A stretch of 64,000 nucleotides of DNA from the NCBI RefSeq assembly GCF_000173075.1, contig NZ_ABVL01000025.1:27876-91875 (forward strand). Direction: 5' to 3'. Under the pieces are notes generated by a model. That model ran no database searches and had not been told where the DNA came from. It saw nothing but the letters and a program-made list of their open reading frames with translations. How positions within the stretch are numbered: the first letter of the stretch is position 1; each line of letters begins with the position of its first letter. The DNA comes from Chthoniobacter flavus Ellin428 (GTDB lineage Bacteria; Verrucomicrobiota; Verrucomicrobiia; Chthoniobacterales; Chthoniobacteraceae). A program made the translations under genes and the position numbers. Positions 44,453 through 52,284 of this stretch are shown one piece after another.

Positions 44453-46252
44453 ATGCCGATCATCGCTGCCTCCCAGGCGAAGGAAGAATACGACGTCGCC
44501 ATCGTCGGCTCCGGCGCCGGCGGTGGCCAGATGGCCTACACGCTGACGCTGGCCGGATTGAAATGCGTGATGCTCGAAGCCGGGCGCGCCTATGATCCGG
44601 CGACGCAGACGGCGATGTTCCATCGTCCGGAGCAAACGCCGCTGCTCAATACGCCCACGCCGGACAAGCAGATGGGTTTCACCGACGCCACGGTCGACGG
44701 CGGCTGGGAAATCCCGGACGAGCCCTACACCCAGGCGAGCGACAAGCCGGAGGAACAATTCCACTGGTGGCGTCCGCGTATGCTCGGTGGACGGACAAAC
44801 CACTGGGGCCGCATGTCCCTGCGCAACGGTCCGTATGACTTCAAGCCGCGCAGTCGCGACGGACTCGGCTTCGATTGGCCGATCCGCTACGACGACGTGG
44901 AGCCTTATTACACGAAGGTCGAAATGCTCATCGGCGTCTACGGCACGAATGAAGGGCTGGAGAATACGCCGAACTCCCCGGATGGAGTGCTGCTGCCCGC
45001 GCCCAAGGCTCGCGCCTCCGAGCTCTATTTACAGAAGAGCGTGAAGCCGCTGGGCATCCCGGTGATCTCGATTCATCGCGCCGTGCTCACCCGCCCCCTC
45101 GATGCGGACACCATTCCCGCCAAGCTGCACCCCGGCAACGCTTGGGCGCAGAAGATCGTGGCCGATTCCATGCGGGCCCGCGGCGCGTGTTTTTGGGCGA
45201 CGGATTGCCATCGTGGCTGCAGCCTGCGCGCCAATTATCAAAGCACCACCGTGCACCTGCCGCCGGCGCTGGCGACGGGGAATCTCGACATCATCCCGAA
45301 TGCGCACGCCCGCGAAGTCACGCTCGGCCAGGATGGCAAGGCAAACGGCGTGCTCTACATCGACAAGACCTCCGGCAAGGAAGAGCGCGTAAAGGCGAAG
45401 GCCGTGGTGCTCGCGGCGAGCAGCGGCGAGACCGTGCGGATTTTGCTCAACTCGAAGAGCGCGGCTTTTCCGCAGGGCATCGGCAATGCCCATGGTCTGG
45501 TCGGCAAATACATCATGGATTCCGTCGGCGGCAGCGTGGGCGGACAGATTCCCGCGCTGGAAAATCTGCCGCCGTACAATGAAGACGGCGCGGGCGGTCC
45601 GCACATGTATATCCCGTGGTATCACTACAAGGACCAGGCGGCGGGGAAGATGAATTTCTCGCGTGGCTATCACGTGGAATTTAACGGCACACGCGCCATG
45701 CCGGGTGGCCGCAATCCCCTGTCCGACGATCTCGCCCGCGGCGCCTATGGCACGAAATTCAAGGAGGAGGCCCGGCGTTATTACGGCTCGTTCGTGGGCT
45801 ACACCGTGCGCGGCGAGATGATCGCCAATGAGCACTCCTTCGCGGAGATCGATCCGCAGGTGAAAGACAAATGGGGCATCCCCGTGTTGCGCTGGCATTG
45901 GCGCTGGAGCGACCAGGAGATCAACATGGTCGAGCATGGCATCCAGACGTTCAGCGCGATGATCGAGGCCATGGGCGGCAAGGTGCGCATGCGCAAAGGT
46001 TCCACGGCGAAGACCGTCATCGACGCGGGCGGCAAGGTCATCCACGAAGTCGGCGGTGCGCTCATGGGCGAAGATCCGAAGAAATCCGTCTGCAACGGCT
46101 GGAACCAGGTGTGGGACGTGAAGAATCTTTTCCTCTGCGATGGCGCGCCGTTTCCATCGAATGCGGACAAGAATCCGACGCTCACCATCATGGCGCTCGC
46201 CTGGCGTGCGGGGGATTACATCGTGGACCAAGCGAAGAAAGGAAACCTGTGA
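44453..46252 (+). CDS. GMC-family FAD oxidoreductase
   Basis: A 599-residue flavoprotein dehydrogenase acting on sugars or alcohols. The N-terminal FAD-binding motif is VAIVGSGAGGGQMAYTLTLAG in part; RMLGGRTNHWGRMS is the second GMC landmark; and the C-terminal domain holds NADKNPTLTIMALAWR and GGALMGEDP. The size and partner gene match the large subunit of gluconate-2-dehydrogenase-like enzymes. Its stop overlaps the next gene's GTG (GTGA), so the pair is coupled. No cytochrome c subunit is adjacent. No classic N-terminal signal is seen; export may be by hitchhiking with the Tat-signal-bearing partner (inference). Confidence 0.9.
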   Translation: MPIIAASQAKEEYDVAIVGSGAGGGQMAYTLTLAGLKCVMLEAGRAYDPATQTAMFHRPEQTPLLNTPTPDKQMGFTDATVDGGWEIPDEPYTQASDKPEEQFHWWRPRMLGGRTNHWGRMSLRNGPYDFKPRSRDGLGFDWPIRYDDVEPYYTKVEMLIGVYGTNEGLENTPNSPDGVLLPAPKARASELYLQKSVKPLGIPVISIHRAVLTRPLDADTIPAKLHPGNAWAQKIVADSMRARGACFWATDCHRGCSLRANYQSTTVHLPPALATGNLDIIPNAHAREVTLGQDGKANGVLYIDKTSGKEERVKAKAVVLAASSGETVRILLNSKSAAFPQGIGNAHGLVGKYIMDSVGGSVGGQIPALENLPPYNEDGAGGPHMYIPWYHYKDQAAGKMNFSRGYHVEFNGTRAMPGGRNPLSDDLARGAYGTKFKEEARRYYGSFVGYTVRGEMIANEHSFAEIDPQVKDKWGIPVLRWHWRWSDQEINMVEHGIQTFSAMIEAMGGKVRMRKGSTAKTVIDAGGKVIHEVGGALMGEDPKKSVCNGWNQVWDVKNLFLCDGAPFPSNADKNPTLTIMALAWRAGDYIVDQAKKGNL

Positions 46253-46914
46253 ACCACGACGAATCCTCCTCCTCTCGCCTGCCCCGACGCACAGTCCTGA
46301 AATGGTTCGCCGCTATCGCTGCGGCCACGCAACTTCCCAATCTCGGCAGCACGGTGGAAGCTGCAGCCGCTGCCTCCCCGGCCAAGGGTTACGGCATGGA
46401 TCCGGATCTTTCGAAGTTTTACCAACCGGGAGATTTCTGGCCGCTCACTCTCACGCCGGTGCAACGAGAGACCGTTATCGCGCTCGCCGATCTTATCCTG
46501 CCGGCCGATCATCTCGGCCCCGCTGCCAGTGCCGTGCGCGTCCCCGAGTTCATCGATGAATGGGTCAGTGCGCCGTATCCGCAGCAGCAGAAGGATCGCG
46601 AGGCGCTACTCCCCGGTCTGCAATGGCTGGAAGAAGAAGCGCAGAAGCGTTTCAGCAAAAAATTCAGCGCCCTGAGTGAGCAGCAAAAGAGCGCCATCGC
46701 CGATGACATCTGCTGGCCGGCGGATGCCAAGCCAGAGTTCAAGAAAGCCGCCGCGTTTTTCCAAAAGTTCCGCTCCCTCGCGGCGAGTGCCTACTACGGC
46801 ACCGAAGCGGGATGGAAAGCGATCGGCTACATCGGCAACGTGCCGCTGGTGAAATTCGATGGGCCTCCGCCGGAGGTACTGGCGAAGCTCGGGGTCGAAC
46901 AGACGGTGAAATAG
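46249..46914 (+). CDS. gluconate 2-dehydrogenase subunit 3 family protein
   Basis: A 221-residue small subunit paired with the GMC oxidoreductase. It has a twin-arginine-type signal (PRRTVLKWFAAIAAATQL), then the family's core LTPVQRETVIALADLILPAD and a helical C-terminus ending in AYYGTEAGWKAIGYIGN. In known enzymes this subunit carries the complex across the membrane by the Tat route. The start is GTG at 46249, inside the stop of the upstream gene; this is the only start that keeps the whole signal peptide. Confidence 0.88.
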   Translation: MNHDESSSSRLPRRTVLKWFAAIAAATQLPNLGSTVEAAAAASPAKGYGMDPDLSKFYQPGDFWPLTLTPVQRETVIALADLILPADHLGPAASAVRVPEFIDEWVSAPYPQQQKDREALLPGLQWLEEEAQKRFSKKFSALSEQQKSAIADDICWPADAKPEFKKAAAFFQKFRSLAASAYYGTEAGWKAIGYIGNVPLVKFDGPPPEVLAKLGVEQTVK

Positions 46915-46916
46915 CG

Positions 46917-47210
46917 GAAGCGCGAGCGGTCCACAAAAATGCGGTCATTCTGAGCGGAGCGGGGAAGCATGGGCGGAGTCGAAGAACCTCTGACTTCTGC
47001 GGGTTCTTGCGCGGAGCGTAGGCGCCCCCTGCCGTAGAAAGCGACTTTCCTACAGTTCAACAGCTGAAGAAGAACGATATGGCAGATTCATATCACTACC
47101 AATTCCGCCGTCTGGCTCCGCGCGAAAACCCACGGAAATTGGAGGTTCTTCGACTCCGCCCATGCTTCCCCGCTCCGCTCAGAATGACATTGTTTTTTTG
47201 GAGCGCTTCG
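46917..47210. repeat. long imperfect palindrome, TCATCCTGAGCGGAGC class (copy 2)
   Basis: Arms at 46917-47015 and 47117-47205 are imperfect reverse complements; the core TGAGCGGAGCGGGGAAGCAT is the same as copy 1 at 5081-5310. The spacer of about 100 bp is unrelated to that of copy 1. It fills the 338-bp gap between the convergent subunit-3 and SNF2 genes. Confidence 0.82.
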
Positions 47211-47252
47211 CGCCTTCCCGCTGAGTGTTCTCCGTAAGGATCATCTCCTATC

Positions 47253-49700
47253 TTACGTCAGCATCTCCTGAATCTCATCCAAGCTCAGCCCATCCATCAA
47301 CGGCTGTTCGCTCTCGATCGTCGCATCCACCAGCGCCCGTTTCTTCTGCTGCAACGCCAGGATCTTCTCCTCCACCGTATCCCGCGCGATGAGCTTGTAA
47401 GCCGTCACGACCTTCTGTTGGCCGATACGATGCGCGCGGTCCGTCGCCTGTGCTTCGACCGCCGGATTCCACCACGGATCGAAATGGATCACCGTATCCG
47501 CCGCGGTGAGATTCAAGCCGACACCACCCGCCTTGAGACTGATCAGGAACGCCGGCGTCTCACCCGCCTGGAAGCGATCCACTTCCGCCGCACGATCCTT
47601 GGTCGAGCCGTCGAGATAGCAGTATGGAATCTCATCCTCGGTGAGCGCTTCGCGCAGCAACGTGAGCATCGACACGAACTGGCTGAAGATCAGCACGCGA
47701 TGCCCGCCATCGACCGCCTCGGCCAGCAACTCGCGTAGCAATTCGATCTTCGCCGAAGCCTGCTCCGACTCGATGTCATCCTGCCCCAGCAATCGCAGAT
47801 CGCAACAGGCCTGCCGCAAACGCAGCAAGGCCGTGAGCATGGCAATCCGCGCCTTGCCCTGGTCCTTGCCGCCCGCGAGATCGGAGAGCGTACGCCGCGT
47901 CGCCTTGACCAACTCCGCGTAGACATCCTTCTGTCGCGAAGTCAGCTCGCAGTACGACACCTGCTCGATCTTCTCCGGCAATTCCGTGGCCACCGCCCGC
48001 TTCGTGCGACGCAGCACAAAGGGCCGAATGCGCTGCAGCAATCGCTTCGAGGTCGCACCGAGCGGATCATTCTGGATATCGCGCTCGTAACGTTCGCGGA
48101 AATCCTTCGCCGAGCCGAGATAGCCCGGCATGAGGAAATGCATGAGCGACCAGAGGTCCTTGAGCGAGTTCTCGATCGGCGTGCCGGTCAGGAGAAAGCG
48201 ATTCTTCGCCCGCAAGGCGCAAGCCGCCTGGGCATTCTGGCTATCGGGATTCTTGATGTGCTGCGCTTCGTCCAGAACGGCCGCAGCGAATTCCCAGTCG
48301 CGATACCGCTCCACATCGCGCCGCAGCAATGGATAGCTCGTGATCACCAACTCCGCCTGCTCCAACGGCGGCCCGAACAACTTCGTGCGTCCTTCGCCCA
48401 CGATGGCCAATACCTTCCGCTCCGGGGTAAACCGCGCCGCTTCCCGCGCCCAGTTGAAGACCAGCGAAGAAGGACAAACGATCAGCGCGCGCCCACCCAG
48501 CGCCCGCAGAAACGCCAGCGCCTGCACGGTTTTTCCGAGACCCATTTCATCGGCAATGATTCCGGCAAGGCCATGCGTCGCGAGGAATTGCAGCCAATAG
48601 ACGCCGGTCTTTTGATAACCGCGCAGCACCTCCTCGAGGTCACCCAACGGCATCGCTGGCAACCGCGTGATGTCCCGCAGCGTTTCCGTCCACGAATTCC
48701 ACCGCGCATCCGCGTGCACCCGCGTGCCTTGCTCACGTGCCAGCGTATCGAGATAACCCGCATGGGCGCTGGAGACGCGATACATTCCCGGCTGCCGCTG
48801 CTGCGGATTCGACTCCGTGAGCGCCTGCTGCAACTGCTCCAACGCCAGCGGATCGAAGACCGCCACCTTCTTGTTCTTCAGCTTGGTCGAACTCTGTCCC
48901 GATTGCAGCAGCCGCTGGATTTCCGCCGCGGAAAACTGCTCCCCACTCGAAGCGCTCAGCTCCAGGGAAAGATCGAACCAATTCTCGCCAGAGCCACGGA
49001 TCTGCAGCTTCGGCTCGACGCGCTCGATATCGCGCGTCACGTAATCGAACCGCGCCCCCAGCGTCACCTCCCAGTCCCGCTGCAACCGCGGCAATTCCCC
49101 GGCAAAGAACGCCAAAATCTTCGGTTCTCCCTTCAAGACCATTTCCCCTTTCGCATCCGGTTCGGCAAATCCCGCCTTCTGCAAACGCTCCATGGCCGCC
49201 TCTTCGGCCGGATGGGCATACCGGCGATGACCCGTCATCGTCGTCTTCCCTGTGCTGTATTCCGCATCCAGCTTCGCCGTGAGGTAGTTGAGCGAGCCCT
49301 CCACCTGTAAATAGAACTTCGGCCGTTCGCCCGCAGGCACCGACGGCGTCGACGGCCCACGCGAAACACCACCCAAGACCCCAGAGAACGATTTCCCGCC
49401 CGCCGGCGCCACCGCTCCCTGGCGCGGATTGATGATCTCCAACCCGACCGCCAGCGAATGCGCGCAAATCACCCCGCGGAGCCGCGACTCCCGGCAGGTG
49501 CACAGATTCTCCACGTTGGACGCGGTCAGAATCTTCAGTCCCGAACGAAACTCCTGCTCTCCCTCCCGGACGCTTCCCTCCAGAAGCGGAGGTTCGTATT
49601 TTGCCGCAATGACCCGGCCCATCTGGTGCAAGGCGCGCGCCTGTTTCAGCGCCTGCCAGCCGCCGGCATCAGAGAGAAAACGTTCGGTAATCGGGATCAT
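47253..49700 (-). CDS. SWIM zinc finger and SNF2-type helicase
   Basis: An 815-residue protein predicted to be a Swi2/Snf2 ATPase acting on DNA. The N-terminal region has a SWIM-like zinc motif (LCTCRESRLRGVICAHSLA). The SNF2 ATPase follows: DEMGLGKTVQAL (Walker A), LDEAQHIKNP (motif II) and LLTGTPIENSLKDLWSL (motif III). The helicase C-terminal lobe has VLIFSQFVSMLTLL, LKAGGVGLNLTAAD and TDRAHRIGQ. In bacteria this type is related to HepA/RapA-like remodelling or repair factors. The ATG at 49700 starts MIPITERFLSDAGG; the frame stays open a little into the repeat element upstream. Confidence 0.9.
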   Translation of the reverse strand: MIPITERFLSDAGGWQALKQARALHQMGRVIAAKYEPPLLEGSVREGEQEFRSGLKILTASNVENLCTCRESRLRGVICAHSLAVGLEIINPRQGAVAPAGGKSFSGVLGGVSRGPSTPSVPAGERPKFYLQVEGSLNYLTAKLDAEYSTGKTTMTGHRRYAHPAEEAAMERLQKAGFAEPDAKGEMVLKGEPKILAFFAGELPRLQRDWEVTLGARFDYVTRDIERVEPKLQIRGSGENWFDLSLELSASSGEQFSAAEIQRLLQSGQSSTKLKNKKVAVFDPLALEQLQQALTESNPQQRQPGMYRVSSAHAGYLDTLAREQGTRVHADARWNSWTETLRDITRLPAMPLGDLEEVLRGYQKTGVYWLQFLATHGLAGIIADEMGLGKTVQALAFLRALGGRALIVCPSSLVFNWAREAARFTPERKVLAIVGEGRTKLFGPPLEQAELVITSYPLLRRDVERYRDWEFAAAVLDEAQHIKNPDSQNAQAACALRAKNRFLLTGTPIENSLKDLWSLMHFLMPGYLGSAKDFRERYERDIQNDPLGATSKRLLQRIRPFVLRRTKRAVATELPEKIEQVSYCELTSRQKDVYAELVKATRRTLSDLAGGKDQGKARIAMLTALLRLRQACCDLRLLGQDDIESEQASAKIELLRELLAEAVDGGHRVLIFSQFVSMLTLLREALTEDEIPYCYLDGSTKDRAAEVDRFQAGETPAFLISLKAGGVGLNLTAADTVIHFDPWWNPAVEAQATDRAHRIGQQKVVTAYKLIARDTVEEKILALQQKKRALVDATIESEQPLMDGLSLDEIQEMLT

Positions 49701-49710
49701 GCGAAAAGGG

Positions 49711-49818
49711 CAGAACATCCAACATCCAACACCCAACGTCCAACATCCAATCAGGAGCTCGGCCCTGCGCTTGCGTCATTGGATGTTCGATGTTGGGTGT
49801 TGGATGTTGGATGTTCTG
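49711..49818. repeat. CCAACATCCAACA-type inverted-repeat element
   Basis: The arms at 49711-49751 and 49778-49818 are near-perfect reverse complements built of AACATCC/AACACCC units. It lies between the divergent SNF2 and ParA genes and touches the SNF2 5' end within about 10 bp. Confidence 0.82.
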
Positions 49819-49900
49819 TCTTTCCCTGCCTTCCCTCCTGTCTTTCCCTTCAATCAATTCTGTTCAAACGTCTTACCCCGCCTAAACTCCCGCCCCCAAT

Positions 49901-50692
49901 ATGAGAATTATCGCGGTCGCCAACCAAAAGGGCGGCGTCGGCAAAACCACTACCAGCGTCAACCTCGCCGCCTGCCTCGCGGCACGGGGCGTGAAGACTT
50001 TGCTCATCGATCTCGACCCCCAGGCCAATGCCACCAGCGCCCTGGGCCTGCCGACGATCGATGGCCACAGCATCTACGAACCGTTACTCGGCGGTGCGCC
50101 GATCTCGGAAAAGGTCGTGCCGACGCGGTGGGATCACCTCTGGATCATCCCCGGCGACATGGCCCTGGCCGGCGCGGAAATCGAAGTCGCGCGCGCGGAA
50201 GACCATCTCACCCGGCTGCGGGCCGCTTTCGATCCATTTCGCCACGATGCCACGTTTGATTTCGTGCTCCTGGATTGCCCGCCCTCGCTCGGCATTCTCA
50301 TGACCAATGCCCTCGCCGCGGCCGACGAGCTCCTCATCCCGCTGCAGTGTGAATACTTCGCCCTCGAGGGCCTCAGCAAGATTCACCACATCGTGAATGA
50401 GATCCGCGAGTGCGGCGCGAACCCAGGCCTGACCATCGGCGGCATCCTCATGACGATGTTCATGCGCAACAATCTCGCCACCATGGTCATCAACGAAGTG
50501 CAGACCCACTTCGGCGACGTCATCTTCAAGACCGTGGTCCCGCGCACCGTGCGCCTCAGTGAATCCCCGAGCCATGGCAAGCCGATCATCGAATACGAAC
50601 CGGGCGGCCTCGGCGCTACGGCCTATAAAGCCTTGGCCGAGGAATTTCTTGCGCGGCACCAATGGTCGGCGACAGCGGTTCCACAGACGTAG
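49901..50692 (+). CDS. parA: ParA/Soj-type ATPase
   Basis: A 263-residue deviant Walker-type ATPase that partitions chromosomes or plasmids. The signature KGGVGKTTTSVNLA near the N-terminus, LIDLDPQANATSALGL and FVLLDCPPSLGILMTNAL are all present, and the size matches the small chromosomal Soj class without an N-terminal DNA-binding domain. No parB lies beside it in this window: the next gene encodes an aminotransferase. The partner may be elsewhere, or this may be an orphan ParA. The stop is followed directly by a repeat element. Confidence 0.92.
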   Translation: MRIIAVANQKGGVGKTTTSVNLAACLAARGVKTLLIDLDPQANATSALGLPTIDGHSIYEPLLGGAPISEKVVPTRWDHLWIIPGDMALAGAEIEVARAEDHLTRLRAAFDPFRHDATFDFVLLDCPPSLGILMTNALAAADELLIPLQCEYFALEGLSKIHHIVNEIRECGANPGLTIGGILMTMFMRNNLATMVINEVQTHFGDVIFKTVVPRTVRLSESPSHGKPIIEYEPGGLGATAYKALAEEFLARHQWSATAVPQT

Positions 50693-50810
50693 TTTTCAGT
50701 TTTAAGTCTTAAGTTTTAAGTATCTTTTTGCGAGCGAGCCCTCCGAACTCGGATCGAGGTCGCAATCTGTGAGGTGTTTCTTAAAACTTAAAACTGATCA
50801 CTTAAAACTT
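50691..50810. repeat. TTTTAAGT-type inverted-repeat element
   Basis: Left arm AGTTTTCAGTTTTAAGTC and copies (50691-50724) is inverted as TTAAAACTTAAAACTGATCA and CTTAAAACTT (50779-50810). It starts at the parA stop and ends about 6 bp before the next ATG at 50817, leaving no room for an ordinary Shine-Dalgarno site. Confidence 0.82.
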
Positions 50811-50816
50811 CCCCGC

Positions 50817-52013
50817 ATGCCCAGTTCTCTCGCCGATCATTGGACGCTCGATCCGGACGTGATTTTTCTCAATCACGGCAGCTTCGGGGCCTGCCCGCGT
50901 GCCGTGCTCGAAGCCCAGTCCGAATTCCGTGCCCGCATGGAGCGCCAGCCGGTGCAATTTCTCTGGCGCGATCTGCCGGATTTGATCGACGCCGCGCGCG
51001 AGGAGCTGGCCAAGTTTCTCAAGGCGGAATCGGACGACCTCGTCTTCGTCGCCAACGCCACCGCCGGGGTCAACGCCGTGGTGCGCTCGCTCCATCTCTC
51101 AGCGGGGGATGAATTGCTCACCACCGATCACGACTACAATGCCTGCCGCAATGTCCTGACGGAAGTGGCCGCGCGTGTCGGCGCCAAGGTCGTGGTGGCC
51201 AAGGTCCCCTTCCCGGTGCGCGACGAAACGCAGATCATCGAAGCCGTTCTCGCCGCGGTCACTCCGCGCACGCGGCTGGCGATGATCGATCACGTCACCA
51301 GCCCCACCGCGCTCGTCTTCCCCGTCGCCAAGATCATCCGCGCGCTGGAGGCTCATGGCATCGATACCCTCGTGGATGGCGCGCACGCTCCGGGCGCCGT
51401 GCCGCTGCACGTCGGACTGCTCCGTCCCGCTTACTACACGGGTAATCTGCACAAATGGGTCTGCGCGCCGAAGGGAGCCGCGTTCCTCTGGGCCCGGCCG
51501 GATCGCCAGGAGGCGTTGCGCCCGGCGGTCATGAGCCATGGTGAAAATACCCGCCGCCCCGGCCGCAGCCCGTTTCACGATCGCTTCGACTGGCCGGGCA
51601 CCCTCGATCCCACGGCGTGGCTAAGCGTACCGGCGGCCATCCAGTGGGGCGCCTCATTGCTCCCCGGGGGCTGGGAGGAATTGCGCGACCGCAATCGCCT
51701 GCTCGCCACCTCCGCTCGAGCCCTGCTCGCCGGTCATTTCAATCTACCCCTGCCGTGCCCGAATGAGCTGATCGCCAGCATGGCCACGATGATGCTTCCC
51801 GAGCCGTTGCAGCAGCTTCCCATCGACGGCGGGCGCTTCGATCCTGTGCAGAACAAGCTCCACGCCGAGCACCGCCTGGAAGTGCCGGTCGTCCGCTGGG
51901 GTGAACCGAAGCGCCGCTACGTGCGTTTCTCCGCCCAAGCGTACAACAGCACCGAAGACTATCGCGCGCTGGCCGAGGCGATCCTGCGAGTTTCCAGCAA
52001 GGGCAATCGCTGA
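50817..52013 (+). CDS. class V aminotransferase (isopenicillin-N-epimerase-like)
   Basis: A 398-residue PLP enzyme of fold type I. It begins FLNHGSFGACPRAVLEAQ, the segment shared with CefD-like and cysteine-desulfurase-like members. DHVTSPTALVFP and VDGAHAPGAVPL supply the PLP-contacting Asp and His, and GNLHKWVCAPKG holds the Schiff-base lysine. The natural reaction is unknown; homologues are annotated as isopenicillin N epimerase or as pyridoxal-dependent desulfurases by similarity only. The ATG at 50817 is preferred to an in-frame ATG at 50769 because the latter reads through the repeat element. Its stop lies in the terminal repeat of a MITE-like element. Confidence 0.88.
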   Translation: MPSSLADHWTLDPDVIFLNHGSFGACPRAVLEAQSEFRARMERQPVQFLWRDLPDLIDAAREELAKFLKAESDDLVFVANATAGVNAVVRSLHLSAGDELLTTDHDYNACRNVLTEVAARVGAKVVVAKVPFPVRDETQIIEAVLAAVTPRTRLAMIDHVTSPTALVFPVAKIIRALEAHGIDTLVDGAHAPGAVPLHVGLLRPAYYTGNLHKWVCAPKGAAFLWARPDRQEALRPAVMSHGENTRRPGRSPFHDRFDWPGTLDPTAWLSVPAAIQWGASLLPGGWEELRDRNRLLATSARALLAGHFNLPLPCPNELIASMATMMLPEPLQQLPIDGGRFDPVQNKLHAEHRLEVPVVRWGEPKRRYVRFSAQAYNSTEDYRALAEAILRVSSKGNR

Positions 52014-52160
52014 GAGAGTGTTCCGAAGGTCGGACAAAAGGAGTTTTTGACCACGGATTACGCGGATTTCACGGATGAGACGAGCCGACGCGGATTTCTG
52101 TAATCCGTGAAATCCGTGGTCCTTCCTCCGCTCATATTGAATTTCGGCACACCCTCTGAG
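52010..52160. mobile_element. MITE-like element with 18-bp terminal inverted repeats (family CTCAGAG)
   Basis: Ends CTGAGAGAGTGTTCCGAA (52010-52027) and TTCGGCACACCCTCTGAG (52143-52160) are inverted repeats matching at 15 of 18 positions. Inside is a second inverted repeat of the ACCACGGATTTCACGG type (52049-52078 and 52092-52123). The length is 151 bp with no coding capacity. The aminotransferase stop codon (52011-52013) lies inside the left end. A partial relative is at 63328-63375. Confidence 0.7.
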
Positions 52161-52197
52161 AGTTTCTCGAAGTGATTTCCGACTAACAGAAGACCGC

Positions 52198-52267
52198 TGG
52201 AGGGCGTCCCGCCATCGACGCTGGAGCGGGAGGTTTCACCCAGCGCCGACGCCGCGGCGCCCTCCAA
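52198..52267. repeat. TGGAGGGCG inverted repeat
   Basis: TGGAGGGCGTCCCGCCATCG and the following ACGCTGG are inverted as CCAGCGCCGACGCC and GCGGCGCCCTCCA. The region lies between the MITE-like element and the end of the ankyrin gene. It may be a separate dispersed repeat or a terminator. Confidence 0.55.
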
Positions 52268-52284
52268 CTCTGATCGTCCCGCCC

